Part shown: positions 17,452 to 26,531 of the stretch, one piece after another
Numbering within the stretch: position 1 is the first letter of the stretch
Layout of the letters: every line of letters starts with the position of its first letter
Translations under genes and position numbers: made by a program
Notes under the pieces: generated by a model
The model's database searches: none
What the model saw: only the letters and a program-made list of their open reading frames with translations
What the model was told of the DNA's origin: nothing
From: Soehngenia longivitae
GTDB lineage: Bacteria; Bacillota; Clostridia; Tissierellales; Tissierellaceae
DNA length: 64,000 nucleotides
Assembly: GCF_004684055.1 (NCBI RefSeq)
Contig: NZ_SRIB01000009.1
Location: forward strand, 1-64,000
Reading direction: 5' to 3'

Positions 17452-17463
17452 AGGAGAAGTGGG

Positions 17464-18234
17464 ATGGGATCAGCTCATGTAGAGGAATTTTTAAATTATA
17501 TAAGAAATGAGAAAAATTTAAGTGAAAATACAATTCAAGCTTACTTAAGCGATATAAAACGGTATAAAGAATTTTTGTTAAAGAGTGAAGTTGACATTAT
17601 TGAAGCAAACAATACAAATGTGTTGATGTATTTGTTAAACTTACAAAAGTTAGAGAAATCATCAGCTACAATATCAAGGCATTTGGCTAGTATAAGGTCC
17701 TTTTATGATTATTTAGAGGATCATGGATTGATAAGTGAAAATCCAACATACAATTTAAAAGTTCCCAGAAAAAAGAAGAAACAGCCTAAAATTCTTGAGG
17801 AACAAGATATTATAAAATTAATAAGCATGCCTGATACAAAGACCGAAAAAGGGCTAAGAGATAAAATTATTTTACAAGTTGCATATTTTACCGGTCTTAG
17901 AGTTTCTGAATTAAGTGAATTATCTATAAAAGATATTGACTTGATTAATAACTCAATATCAATTAAAAGAAATGACAGTTTTAAATTGATAAATTTACCT
18001 AATGATATTGTAGATGCAATTAAAATTTACTTAAGAGAATTTAGAAAAGAGTATGATGATAGCGAACCATTATTTATTAATTATTTGGGGGAAAGATTAA
18101 CAAGGCAAGGTTTATGGAAAATAATAAAATCTTATGCAAACGGTATAATAGATAAACCTGTCACACCTCAAGTCATAAGAAATTCTTTTATGGCAAATTT
18201 AATGAAAGAAGATTCAAATATTCAAAGCTATTAA
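17464..18234 (+). pseudogene. xerD: Truncated, catalytically degenerate XerD-like tyrosine recombinase
   Basis: 256 aa, against about 295 for XerD. The N-terminal SAM-like DNA-binding domain (1-95) and the first part of the catalytic domain with the Arg-I motif TGLRVSELSEL are good. After that it decays: the GKGNKER hairpin with the catalytic Lys is replaced by KRNDSFKLINLP, the HxxR motif is QVIR (His lost), and the protein stops at SNIQSY, so the third-helix His and the nucleophilic Tyr are missing. The ribosome site AAAGGAG is retained and there is no internal frameshift. The usual order nudF-xerD-pdp marks it as the former chromosomal XerD. It may still bind DNA. Confidence 0.8.
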
Positions 18235-18272
18235 ATTAAAAGAAGATTCAAATATTCAAAGCTATTAAATTA
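18205..18272 (+). repeat. 34-bp exact tandem duplication at the xerD 3' end
   Basis: Two identical 34-bp units, 18205-18238 and 18239-18272, cover the last codons and stop of the degenerate xerD and the same bases again downstream. The stop codon occurs in each copy, so the duplication alone did not cause the truncation. Confidence 0.95.
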
Positions 18273-18292
18273 TCTGAAAGGGAGAGAAAATT

Positions 18293-19594
18293 ATGAGGGC
18301 AGTTGATATAATCGAAAAAAAGAAAAAAAATAATCCACTTACTAAAGAAGAAATCGACTTTATGGTACAAGGATACACTCAAGGTCAAATACCTGATTAC
18401 CAAATGGCAGCTTTTTTGATGACCATTTATTTTAACGGGATGAACTATGATGAAATAGCTAATATGACTGAAAGCTTTGTAAATTCAGGCGATTCAGTTG
18501 ACTTATCTAGAATTCATGGAGTTAAAGTTGATAAACACTCTACAGGTGGAGTTGGAGATAAAATTAGCATAATTGTTATTCCATTAGTTGCATTATGTGG
18601 AGTACCTGTTGCTAAGATGAGCGGAAGAGGTTTAGGCCATACCGGAGGCACTATTGATAAACTTGAATCAATAGAAGGATTTAGAGTGGAATTATCTCCA
18701 GAGGAATTTATTGAAAATGTAAATACTTACAAGATGGCTATTGTTGGACAAACAGCTAATTTAACACCTGCAGATAAAAAGATATATGCTCTTAGAGATG
18801 TAACTGCTACTATAGATAGTATACCTTTGATTGCAAGTTCGATAATGAGCAAAAAGATAGCCTCGGGTGCTGATGCTATAGTTTTAGACGTGAAAGTTGG
18901 TTCTGGTGCCTTTATGAAAAATATAGATGAAGCACGAGAATTGGCGAAAACAATGGTGTCTATAGGGAAAAATTTGAATAGAAATACAATTGCTATCATC
19001 ACAAATATGGATCAACCTCTTGGGCATGAAGTTGGCAATAGCAATGAAGTGAAGGAAGCGATAAAAGTGTTATCCGGTAAAGGAGCTAAGGATGAAACAG
19101 AAGTAGCTCTAACGATTGCTTCTTATATGTGCTTATTAGGAGGAGCATTTGATGATTTTGAGCAAGCATATAAGGAATTAGAAACCAAGATAAACTCAGG
19201 ATTAGCTTTAGAAAAGTTAAAAGAATTGATACTAATTCAAGGTGGAAATCCAGAAGTTGTTGACAACCCAGATTTATTGCCAAAAGCAAAAAATACTTTC
19301 TGTGTATATTCGGAAGTTGATGGTTATGTAAATAAAATTGATGCTGAACTTATAGGAATTTCAGCAATGTTATTAGGGGCAGGAAGAAAAACTAAAGAGG
19401 ATTCTATAAATTATGGAGCCGGTATCAGCTTAAAGAAGAAAATTGGCGACTATGTTAGAAAAGGTGAGGTTTTGTGTGAACTTCATACTGACTTTGATAA
19501 TGTAGAAGAAGCTACTAAAAAAATAAATGATGCATATACAATTAAAGACGAGTTACCAGAACCCAAACCATATGTATATGAAGTAATACAATAA
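18293..19594 (+). CDS. pdp: Pyrimidine-nucleoside phosphorylase
   Basis: 433 aa. Phosphorolysis of uridine and thymidine in pyrimidine salvage. The class signature SGRGLGHTGGTIDKLESI (~residues 112-130), the phosphate-binding KHSTGGVGDK and the SxK in SSIMSKKIASGADAIVLDVKVG are intact. The C-terminal lobe ends with RKTKEDSINYGAGISLKKKIGDYV. Full length. Gene begins 20 bases after the 34-bp duplication with AAAGGGAGAG upstream. Confidence 0.95.
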   Translation: MRAVDIIEKKKKNNPLTKEEIDFMVQGYTQGQIPDYQMAAFLMTIYFNGMNYDEIANMTESFVNSGDSVDLSRIHGVKVDKHSTGGVGDKISIIVIPLVALCGVPVAKMSGRGLGHTGGTIDKLESIEGFRVELSPEEFIENVNTYKMAIVGQTANLTPADKKIYALRDVTATIDSIPLIASSIMSKKIASGADAIVLDVKVGSGAFMKNIDEARELAKTMVSIGKNLNRNTIAIITNMDQPLGHEVGNSNEVKEAIKVLSGKGAKDETEVALTIASYMCLLGGAFDDFEQAYKELETKINSGLALEKLKELILIQGGNPEVVDNPDLLPKAKNTFCVYSEVDGYVNKIDAELIGISAMLLGAGRKTKEDSINYGAGISLKKKIGDYVRKGEVLCELHTDFDNVEEATKKINDAYTIKDELPEPKPYVYEVIQ

Positions 19595-19606
19595 GTGAGG
19601 GTTTAA

Positions 19607-20194
19607 ATGAATTATTTGATTAGTTTACCAGGGCTTTTAATAGCCATAATCTTTCATGAATTAGCACATGGATATGCAGCATATAAACTTGGAGATCCAA
19701 CAGCTAAAAACGCAGGTAGATTGACATTAAATCCAATAAAGCATATTGACCCAGTTGGTTTTTTATTTATGCTTGTATTTAAATTTGGATGGGCTAAAGC
19801 TGTTCCAATTAATCCATCATATTTCAAAAACAGGAAAAGGGATATGATTATAGTTTCTGTAGCAGGCGTATTGACCAATTTCATATTAGCAATATTATTT
19901 GGATTTATAATAATTAATTTTGATATATCAAATGATTATTTATATCAAATGTTTTTAATTGCAATGTGGTATAATTTGATGCTTGGAATCTTTAATCTTT
20001 TGCCTTTTCCACCTTTAGATGGTTCAAAAATTGTTGCTAGTCTATTGCCTACAAAACTAGAGTATCTATTTTACAAATATGAAAGATACTTTTATTTTGT
20101 TCTGTTGTTGTTGATAATGACTAATACTATAAATAAAATATTAGTTCCTCTTATAAATATATCATTAAACGGTATTATTAGGATTTTGTACTGA
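19607..20194 (+). CDS. Site-2 protease family (M50) membrane metalloprotease
   Basis: 195 aa. Zinc motif HELAHG (HExxH) near residue 16, and NLLPFPPLDGSK supplies the third ligand. Five to six hydrophobic segments. No PDZ domain, so it belongs to the short M50 group (YwhC/Rip-like) common just before scpA in Firmicutes. Substrate unknown. Confidence 0.88.
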   Translation: MNYLISLPGLLIAIIFHELAHGYAAYKLGDPTAKNAGRLTLNPIKHIDPVGFLFMLVFKFGWAKAVPINPSYFKNRKRDMIIVSVAGVLTNFILAILFGFIIINFDISNDYLYQMFLIAMWYNLMLGIFNLLPFPPLDGSKIVASLLPTKLEYLFYKYERYFYFVLLLLIMTNTINKILVPLINISLNGIIRILY

Positions 20195-20204
20195 TGAGGT
20201 TATT

Positions 20205-20942
20205 ATGGAGTATAAAGTAAGAATTGAAGCATTTGAGGGACCGTTGGATCTTTTATTAAATTTAATAGATAAAAATGAAATTGATATATATGATATTCCT
20301 ATTCATGAGGTTACAGATCAATTTATAGATTATCTTCAAAAAATGAATGAAATTGACATTGAAATAGCAAGTGAGTTTATCGTAATGGCATCCATATTGC
20401 TTGAGATAAAATCTAAATTGTTATTACCAACTGAGAAAGTATTCCAAGATGGAGTAGAAATGGAAATTGATCCTAGAATTGATTTAGTAAGAAAACTGGA
20501 AGAATATAAGTTGTTTAAAGAATTGAGCATAATACTCAAAACAATGCAAGAAAATCATCTGAAGTCTTTTTATAAAATGCAGGAAGATTTTAGTGAGTAT
20601 ACAGATCCAATTGATGAATTAAAAGAAATCGATTTAGAAAAACTATCAATAGCATTTAACCACATTATAAAGCGGATAGAAGATCAAAAATGCGCTGAAG
20701 AATCTGTCAAGTTGATTCGATATCCTGAAATAAAACAAGAGATTTGTGAAGATAATATAATCCGAGTGTTATCAAACAAAAGCACAGTTACTTTTAGTGA
20801 ATTAATTACAATACAGACTAAAAGTTATGCAATAGCTTATTTTTTAGCTATATTAGAGTTGCTTAAGAAGAAATTTATAGTTGCTTATCAAAGCAATGAC
20901 TGTGAAGATATAGTCATAGAGAGGGTAGATAGAAGTGGATGA
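20205..20942 (+). CDS. scpA: Segregation and condensation protein A
   Basis: 245 aa kleisin of the bacterial SMC condensin. The N-terminal FEGPLDLLLNLIDKNEIDIYDIPI block is canonical, LLEIKSKLLLPTE follows, and the C-terminal winged helix (VTFSELITIQTKSYAIAYFLAILELLKKKFI) binds the SMC head. Overlaps scpB by eight bases. Confidence 0.95.
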   Translation: MEYKVRIEAFEGPLDLLLNLIDKNEIDIYDIPIHEVTDQFIDYLQKMNEIDIEIASEFIVMASILLEIKSKLLLPTEKVFQDGVEMEIDPRIDLVRKLEEYKLFKELSIILKTMQENHLKSFYKMQEDFSEYTDPIDELKEIDLEKLSIAFNHIIKRIEDQKCAEESVKLIRYPEIKQEICEDNIIRVLSNKSTVTFSELITIQTKSYAIAYFLAILELLKKKFIVAYQSNDCEDIVIERVDRSG

Positions 20943-21474
20943 GAGAAATTTGAAGTCCATTATTGAAGGACTTCTATTTGCGTTTGGAGATCCCTTAGAA
21001 GATAAGGAAATATCAAAAGTAGTTAATATATCTGTAAAAGACGTTAATAAATATTTACAAGAGATGAAAGTTGAATTTGAGGAACAAAATAGAGGTATTA
21101 GAATAATTAAAATAAATAACTCTTATCAACTATCAACCAGACCAGAACATTATGATTTTATCAAAGCAGTTGTAATTTCAAGAAATCAAAGAAATCTTTC
21201 AAATGCATCTTTAGAAACATTATCTATAATTGCTTATAAACAGCCTATAACTAAAATGGAGATTGACGAAATCAGAGGAGTGAAGAGCGATAAGAGCATT
21301 GAAACATTGATGCAAAGAAAGTTAATCAGAGAAATAGGTAGACTAGATAGACCAGGAAAGCCTATATTGTATGGTACTTCAGATGAATTTCTAAAATTTT
21401 TTGGAATAGAGTGTATTGAAGATTTGCCCAATATTGAGGAGTTAAGAAAATCAGGAGATAAGTATGACGAGTGA
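20935..21474 (+). CDS. scpB: Segregation and condensation protein B
   Basis: 179 aa with two winged-helix domains; dimerises and binds ScpA. The SLETLSIIAYKQPITKMEIDEIRGVKSDKSI block and the GRLDRPGKPILYGTSDEFLKFFGI end are diagnostic. Overlaps scpA and the next gene, so scpA-scpB-rluB are translationally coupled. Confidence 0.95.
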   Translation: MDERNLKSIIEGLLFAFGDPLEDKEISKVVNISVKDVNKYLQEMKVEFEEQNRGIRIIKINNSYQLSTRPEHYDFIKAVVISRNQRNLSNASLETLSIIAYKQPITKMEIDEIRGVKSDKSIETLMQRKLIREIGRLDRPGKPILYGTSDEFLKFFGIECIEDLPNIEELRKSGDKYDE

Positions 21475-22201
21475 AAAAGACAATGAAAATTTAATAAGAT
21501 TACAAAAGTTCATTGCGAAAGCTGGAGTTTGTTCAAGAAGAAAAGCTGAGCAGATGATTGCAGATGGGAGAGTATCTGTAAATAATAATTTGATAACGGA
21601 CATGGGTTTTAAAGTCGACATATCGAAAGATAAAGTAAAAGTTGACAATAAGTTAATTGAACTTGATAATAATAAAATTTATATAGTTTTAAATAAACCG
21701 TCAGGAGTCATAACAAGTGTAAAAGATGAGAAAAACAGAAAAACAGTTTTGGATCTTACTAAAGACATAAAACAGCGTATTTACCCAGTTGGTAGATTAG
21801 ATTATGACACTTCTGGGTTGATTCTTCTAACTAATGATGGAGATATAGCTAACAAATTAATGCACCCTAGCAAAAAAGTCTATAAAAAATATTTAGCAAC
21901 AGTAGAGGGAATACCGAATGAACTAGAACTAGATGAATTAAGAAATGGAATAATCATTGACAATAAAAAAACTGCAAAAGCACGAGCCTACGTTGTTGAC
22001 AAAATTAATAACGATGCTGTACTTTCTATTGAAATATATGAAGGCAGAAATCATCAAGTAAAAAAAATGTGTGAAATGATTGGTCATCCTGTTAAGCGTT
22101 TAAAAAGAGTATCGATAGGCGAAATTAAATTAGGTGATTTAAAAGTTGGTGAGTGGAGAGAGTTAACAGAAAGAGAACTAAAGTTTCTTAAACAATTATA
22201 G
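21464..22201 (+). CDS. rluB: 23S rRNA pseudouridine synthase RluB family
   Basis: 245 aa. N-terminal S4 domain (LQKFIAKAGVCSRRKAEQMI), then the RsuA/RluB catalytic domain with the active-site Asp in PVGRLDYDTSGLILLTNDGD, and KKYLATVEG, IEIYEGRNHQVKKMCEMIGHPVKRLKR downstream. Converts specific uridines of 23S rRNA (helix 89 region in E. coli) to pseudouridine; exact target not shown by sequence. Confidence 0.92.
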   Translation: MTSEKDNENLIRLQKFIAKAGVCSRRKAEQMIADGRVSVNNNLITDMGFKVDISKDKVKVDNKLIELDNNKIYIVLNKPSGVITSVKDEKNRKTVLDLTKDIKQRIYPVGRLDYDTSGLILLTNDGDIANKLMHPSKKVYKKYLATVEGIPNELELDELRNGIIIDNKKTAKARAYVVDKINNDAVLSIEIYEGRNHQVKKMCEMIGHPVKRLKRVSIGEIKLGDLKVGEWRELTERELKFLKQL

Positions 22202-22212
22202 GTGAGCTGTTT

Positions 22213-22791
22213 ATGAAAGATTATTTAAATAATGTAATTTCAATTGAAGATATATTAATTGATAGATTTGTTCAAAGTGGTAATACATGCCTTGATGCTA
22301 CCGTGGGTAATGGAAATGACATAATCAAGTTATCTCAAAAAGTTGGGAAGAATGGTAAAGTCTATGGTTTTGATATTCAGGAAATCGCCATAGAAATAAC
22401 AAAAGAAAAATTAACAAAAGCTGATTTATTGGACCAAACTGTTTTAATAAATGATAGTCATACGGAAGTTGATAAATACATCAAAGAAAAAATAGATTTT
22501 GCTATCTATAATTTAGGATATTTACCTGGTAGTCATAAAGATATCACTACCATTGCATCTACAACATTAGAAAGTATAAATAAAACGCTGGGCTTATTAA
22601 AAGAAAATGGATTAGTTGTGATCATTTCATATATTAGTCATGATGGTGGTTTTAAAGAATATACATCGGTGCGAAGTTATTTAAGTTTGCAAGATCAAAA
22701 GAAATACAATATATTCGAAGTGAACTTTATAAATCAAGTAAATAACCCACCAAGATTATTTTGTATAGAAAATAGAGGAGGGAAATCATGA
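22213..22791 (+). CDS. mnmM: tRNA (mnm5s2U34) methyltransferase MnmM (YtqB family)
   Basis: 192 aa class I SAM methyltransferase. SAM site CLDATVGNGNDIIKLSQ and acidic VYGFDIQEIAI; catalytic-side motif AIYNLGYLPGSHKDITT is characteristic of YtqB/MnmM, which methylates the aminomethyl group at the wobble uridine in Firmicutes. Overlaps the next gene by four bases (ATGA). Confidence 0.85.
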   Translation: MKDYLNNVISIEDILIDRFVQSGNTCLDATVGNGNDIIKLSQKVGKNGKVYGFDIQEIAIEITKEKLTKADLLDQTVLINDSHTEVDKYIKEKIDFAIYNLGYLPGSHKDITTIASTTLESINKTLGLLKENGLVVIISYISHDGGFKEYTSVRSYLSLQDQKKYNIFEVNFINQVNNPPRLFCIENRGGKS

Positions 22792-24185
22792 CAAAAGTTA
22801 AAATAGTTGAGACAGCTTTTAGAGATGCACATCAATCTCTCATCGCAACAAGGATGAGAACAGAAGATATGTTACCAGTAGCAGAAAAAATGGACAAAGT
22901 TGGCTATTATGCTTTAGAAGTATGGGGTGGAGCTACATTTGATACTTGCTTAAGATTTTTAAATGAGGATCCATGGGATAGATTGAGAGCATTAAGAAAA
23001 GCATTTAAAAATACAAAGTTGCAAATGTTATTAAGAGGGCAAAACTTACTCGGATATAAACACTATCCTGATGATGTAGTTGAAGAATTTATCAGATTGT
23101 CAATCAAAAATGGCATAGACATAATAAGAATTTTTGATGCTTTAAACGATCTAAGAAATTTAGAAACTTCTGTAAAAGCAACTAAGAAATACGGAGGGCT
23201 TGCACAAGGAGCAATTAGTTACACTGTAAGCCCAGTGCATAATATTGACTATTATGTAAATGTAGCTAAAGGTATGGCTGAAATGGGTGTAGATTCAATA
23301 TGCATCAAGGATATGTCGGGAATATTGTTACCTTATACTGCTTATGAGTTAGTTAGCGAAATTAAAAAAGTAATTGATTTACCACTTGAAATTCATTCGC
23401 ATTTTACTAGTGGAATCGCTAATCAAACATATCTGAAAGCTATTGAGGCAGGTGCAGATATAATAGATACTGCAATTTCTCCATTGGGAAATGGTACGAG
23501 TCAACCTGCAACAGAACCTATGATTGCTTCATTAGAAGGGAGTAGTTACTATCCAGATATTGATTTTGATTTAATTTTGGAAATATCTGATTACTTTAGA
23601 GGTTTACGCAATAAATATGAGAAAGAAGGACTATTGGATAATAAGGTGCTATCAGTAGATGTAAACACTCTAAAATATCAAGTACCAGGAGGTATGTTGT
23701 CAAATCTTGTTTCCCAATTAAAAGCACAGGGAAAGGAAGATAAATACGAAGAAGTCTTAATAGAAATACCTAAAGTACGGGAAGATTTAGGATTTCCTCC
23801 ATTAGTAACTCCAATGAGCCAGATGGTTGGAACTCAAGCACTATTCAATGTATTATCCTCAGAAAGATATAAAATGGTACCTAATGAAGTTAAAAATTAT
23901 GTAAAAGGTTTATATGGGAAACCTGCTGTACCAATAAAAGATGAAATAAAGAAGATAATAATAGGCGAAGAAAAAATATATGAAGGAAGGCCAGCTGATT
24001 TATTAGAGCCAGAACTTGACAAATATCGAAATGAAATCAAACAATATATCGAACAGGAAGAAGATGTTTTAAGTTATGCTTTATTTCCTCAAGTTGCAAT
24101 GAATTTTTTCAAACAAAGAATGGCATCTAAATATAAAATTGAAACTGATTTATTAAATGAAGAAGATAAAACTTATCCAGTATAA
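22788..24185 (+). CDS. oadA: Oxaloacetate decarboxylase alpha / transcarboxylase 5S-like carboxyltransferase
   Basis: 465 aa. HMGL-like TIM barrel (FRDAHQSLIATRMRTEDMLP, EVWGGATFDTCLRFL, DIIRIFDALND, CIKDMSGI, HSHFTSG) with the metal-binding Asp and His, plus a PYC/OADA domain. The carboxybiotin-accepting Lys (CIKDMSG) is present. It ends at about residue 465 without the C-terminal biotinyl (MKM) domain seen in many OadA proteins, so the biotin carrier must be a separate protein, not encoded nearby. It therefore matches transcarboxylase 5S-like or split decarboxylase subunits. Direction of flux and partners unknown. Confidence 0.85.
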   Translation: MTKVKIVETAFRDAHQSLIATRMRTEDMLPVAEKMDKVGYYALEVWGGATFDTCLRFLNEDPWDRLRALRKAFKNTKLQMLLRGQNLLGYKHYPDDVVEEFIRLSIKNGIDIIRIFDALNDLRNLETSVKATKKYGGLAQGAISYTVSPVHNIDYYVNVAKGMAEMGVDSICIKDMSGILLPYTAYELVSEIKKVIDLPLEIHSHFTSGIANQTYLKAIEAGADIIDTAISPLGNGTSQPATEPMIASLEGSSYYPDIDFDLILEISDYFRGLRNKYEKEGLLDNKVLSVDVNTLKYQVPGGMLSNLVSQLKAQGKEDKYEEVLIEIPKVREDLGFPPLVTPMSQMVGTQALFNVLSSERYKMVPNEVKNYVKGLYGKPAVPIKDEIKKIIIGEEKIYEGRPADLLEPELDKYRNEIKQYIEQEEDVLSYALFPQVAMNFFKQRMASKYKIETDLLNEEDKTYPV

Positions 24186-24232
24186 AAATACAAAGAACAA
24201 ATTAATATTAATTTGTTCTTTGTATTTTTATA
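24181..24232. terminator. 52-bp perfect palindrome, bidirectional terminator
   Basis: Perfect 26-bp arms (24181-24206, 24207-24232) with A-rich and T-rich flanks and a T-tract inside the right arm. It overlaps the oadA stop and can terminate in both directions. The 139 bases after it hold only the kor promoter. Confidence 0.9.
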
Positions 24233-24312
24233 CTCAAATTTATTAATATCTTTTCAAGAATTGAAGGATAACTTTCAACAAAATCTAAAATTTAAAAAAT
24301 ATGAAACAAAAC

Positions 24313-24341
24313 TTGCAAAATAATATTTAGTTTGATATTAT
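24313..24341 (+). promoter_or_regulatory. Promoter of korDABC
   Basis: TTGCAA (24313-24318), 17-bp spacer, TATTAT (24336-24341). Leader of about 30 nt to korD. Confidence 0.65.
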
Positions 24342-24371
24342 TTTATTAGATGAATTAAAGGAGGTACTAAA

Positions 24372-24575
24372 ATGCTTATAAAAGAAAAACTGTCTTTAAA
24401 GACAAATACTCTTTGGTGCAAAGGATGCGGAATTTGTGTATTTGTATGCCCTAAGCAAGTTTTAGCAGTTGAAAATGAAAAAGTAGTAATTAAAGATGTA
24501 GATAAGTGTATAAAGTGTGGCCAATGTGAATACCATTGTCCAGATTACGCTATATATTTAGAGGAGGAAAAGTAA
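24372..24575 (+). CDS. korD: 2-oxoacid:ferredoxin oxidoreductase, ferredoxin-like delta subunit
   Basis: 67 aa with two CxxCxxCxxxCP clusters (CKGCGICVFVCPK, CIKCGQCEYHCPD), i.e. two 4Fe-4S centres that pass electrons from the TPP enzyme to ferredoxin. First gene of a four-gene operon; its stop overlaps korA (TAATG). The motif set suits 2-oxoglutarate- or pyruvate-type enzymes. Confidence 0.9.
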   Translation: MLIKEKLSLKTNTLWCKGCGICVFVCPKQVLAVENEKVVIKDVDKCIKCGQCEYHCPDYAIYLEEEK

Positions 24576-25714
24576 TGTCAGAAATAAAACTAATGCAAGG
24601 CAATGAAGCATGTGTAGCTGGGGCAATACATGCTGGAATGCGATTTTATTCGGGGTATCCAATAACACCATCCACAGAAATCGCTGAATTATCTGCTGAA
24701 TTATTGCCAAAACATGGGGGCAAATTCATTCAAATGGAAGATGAAATTGCAGGTATTGCAGCAGCTCTTGGAGCCTCTTTAACAGGTATAAAATCTATGA
24801 CTGCGACATCTGGTCCAGGATTTAGCCTTAAACAAGAAAATATTGGATATGGCATAATGGCTGAGATTCCAATTGTTATTGTTGATGTTCAAAGAAGTGG
24901 ACCAAGCACAGGCATGCCTACTTCTCCTTCACAAAGTGATATAATGCAAGCAAGATGGGGAACACATGGAGATCATTCAATAATCGCACTTTATCCAGCC
25001 TCAGTAAAAGAAATTTATACTACTACAATTAGAGCTTTCAATCTATCAGAGAAATATAGAACCCCAGTTATTTTGTTGATGGATGAAATAATTGGGCATA
25101 TGAGGGAAAAAATAGATCTAGAAGAATTAAAAGATATAGAAATATATGATCGAAAAAAACCTACAGTACCTCCTGATAAATATTTAGCTTATAAAGTAAG
25201 CGAGAATGACGTAGTTCCAGAAATGGCAGCTTTTGGGGAAGGTTATAGATATAATGTGACTGGATTAGTTCATGACGAAACTGGATTTCCTAGTGGAAAT
25301 GAGGTAGTAGCTGACAAATTACTGAAGAGATTAATTAATAAAATAGAGAACAACAAAGATGATATTGTAACATACGAAGAATATATGTTAGATGATGCAG
25401 ATTATGCTATAGTTTCATTTGGTGCAATTTCAAGATCATCTAAAGTAGCGGTAAATGAGCTAAGGGAATTAGGGATTAAAATTGGAATGTTTAGACCTAT
25501 AACAATATGGCCTTCACCTGAAAAACAATTATCTGAGCTTAGCAAAAAAGTAAAAAAAATATATGTAGTTGAGTTAAACGCTGGTCAGTATTTATTAGAA
25601 GTTCAAAGAATAGTATCTGGTCAATGTAAGATAGGAAAATATGGTAAGATTAATGGGGAAATAATTACTCCACAGGAAATAGTTTCATTTATTGAGGAGG
25701 ATATATATGCCTAG
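24575..25714 (+). CDS. korA: 2-oxoglutarate:ferredoxin oxidoreductase alpha subunit
   Basis: 379 aa from ATG 24575 (GAGGAGG upstream). Pyrimidine-binding domain (YPITPSTEIAELSAELLPKHGG, TATSGPGFSLKQENIGYG, DVQRSGPSTGMPTSPSQSD) and a transketolase C-terminal-like domain with FGAISRSSKVAVNELRELGIKIGMFRPITIWPSPEKQL. The single-subunit alpha without CoA-extension domain is typical of KorA. Makes acyl-CoA and reduced ferredoxin from a 2-oxoacid; 2-oxoglutarate versus branched-chain acids is not settled by sequence. Confidence 0.88.
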   Translation: MSEIKLMQGNEACVAGAIHAGMRFYSGYPITPSTEIAELSAELLPKHGGKFIQMEDEIAGIAAALGASLTGIKSMTATSGPGFSLKQENIGYGIMAEIPIVIVDVQRSGPSTGMPTSPSQSDIMQARWGTHGDHSIIALYPASVKEIYTTTIRAFNLSEKYRTPVILLMDEIIGHMREKIDLEELKDIEIYDRKKPTVPPDKYLAYKVSENDVVPEMAAFGEGYRYNVTGLVHDETGFPSGNEVVADKLLKRLINKIENNKDDIVTYEEYMLDDADYAIVSFGAISRSSKVAVNELRELGIKIGMFRPITIWPSPEKQLSELSKKVKKIYVVELNAGQYLLEVQRIVSGQCKIGKYGKINGEIITPQEIVSFIEEDIYA

Positions 25715-26531
25715 TGAATTAATAACCAATTATTTTAGAACGGAAACACTTCCACATATTTGGTGTCCTGGTTGTGGAAATGGAATAGTAACTAGAGCTA
25801 TAGTAAAAGCTATTGATAACTTAAATATATCTAAAGATGATGTTTGTATTGTATCTGGTATTGGCTGTTCCTCAAGAGCAGCAGGTTACTTAGATTTTAA
25901 TACACTCCATACTACACATGGAAGAGCATTAGCTTTTGCTACTGGAGTAAAATTAGCGAATCCTAAATTGCATGTGATAGTAATTACAGGTGATGGTGAT
26001 TCTTCTGCAATTGGAGGCAATCATTTAATTCACGCTGCAAGAAGAAATATAGATTTAACTACAGTAGTTTTTAATAATAGTATTTATGGAATGACAGGAG
26101 GACAATACTCACCTACAACGCCTACTGGTGATAAAGCAACAACTGCTCCTTTTGGAAATATTGATCCAAATTTTGACTTATGCGAATTAGCAAATGCCGC
26201 TGGGGCAACTTATGTTGCAAGAGGTACTGTTTATGCAGTTAATATACTTGAAAAAGTAATACAAGAAGGGATTTTAAATAAAGGCTTTTCTTTTATCGAA
26301 GCTGTTACCACATGTCCTACTTATTATGGTAGAAAAAATAAAAAAGGTTCAGCAGTGGACATGATTCAATACTTGAAAGAAAATGGAGTTATGTATTCTG
26401 CTTGGCAAAAAATGAGTGATGAAAAGAAAATAGGTAAATTCCCTATTGGAAAGTTGTATTCGAAAGAAAGAAAAGAATATACTGAGCAGTATCAAATGCT
26501 GATTGATTCTCTTGGAAAGGAGAGGAATTAA
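25707..26531 (+). CDS. korB: 2-oxoglutarate:ferredoxin oxidoreductase beta subunit
   Basis: 274 aa from ATG 25707 (GAGGAGG upstream). TPP-binding domain: HIWCPGCGNG near residue 17, GDGDSSAIGGNHLIHAARRN, NSIYGMTGGQYSPTTP, with Cys in the first block likely binding the near iron-sulfur cluster. Overlaps korA by eight bases. Confidence 0.9.
   Translation: MPSELITNYFRTETLPHIWCPGCGNGIVTRAIVKAIDNLNISKDDVCIVSGIGCSSRAAGYLDFNTLHTTHGRALAFATGVKLANPKLHVIVITGDGDSSAIGGNHLIHAARRNIDLTTVVFNNSIYGMTGGQYSPTTPTGDKATTAPFGNIDPNFDLCELANAAGATYVARGTVYAVNILEKVIQEGILNKGFSFIEAVTTCPTYYGRKNKKGSAVDMIQYLKENGVMYSAWQKMSDEKKIGKFPIGKLYSKERKEYTEQYQMLIDSLGKERN

Noticed and set aside
24181-24232. Mobile-element inverted repeat
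   Set aside because: It overlaps a stop codon and has the A-run/T-run pattern of a bidirectional terminator.
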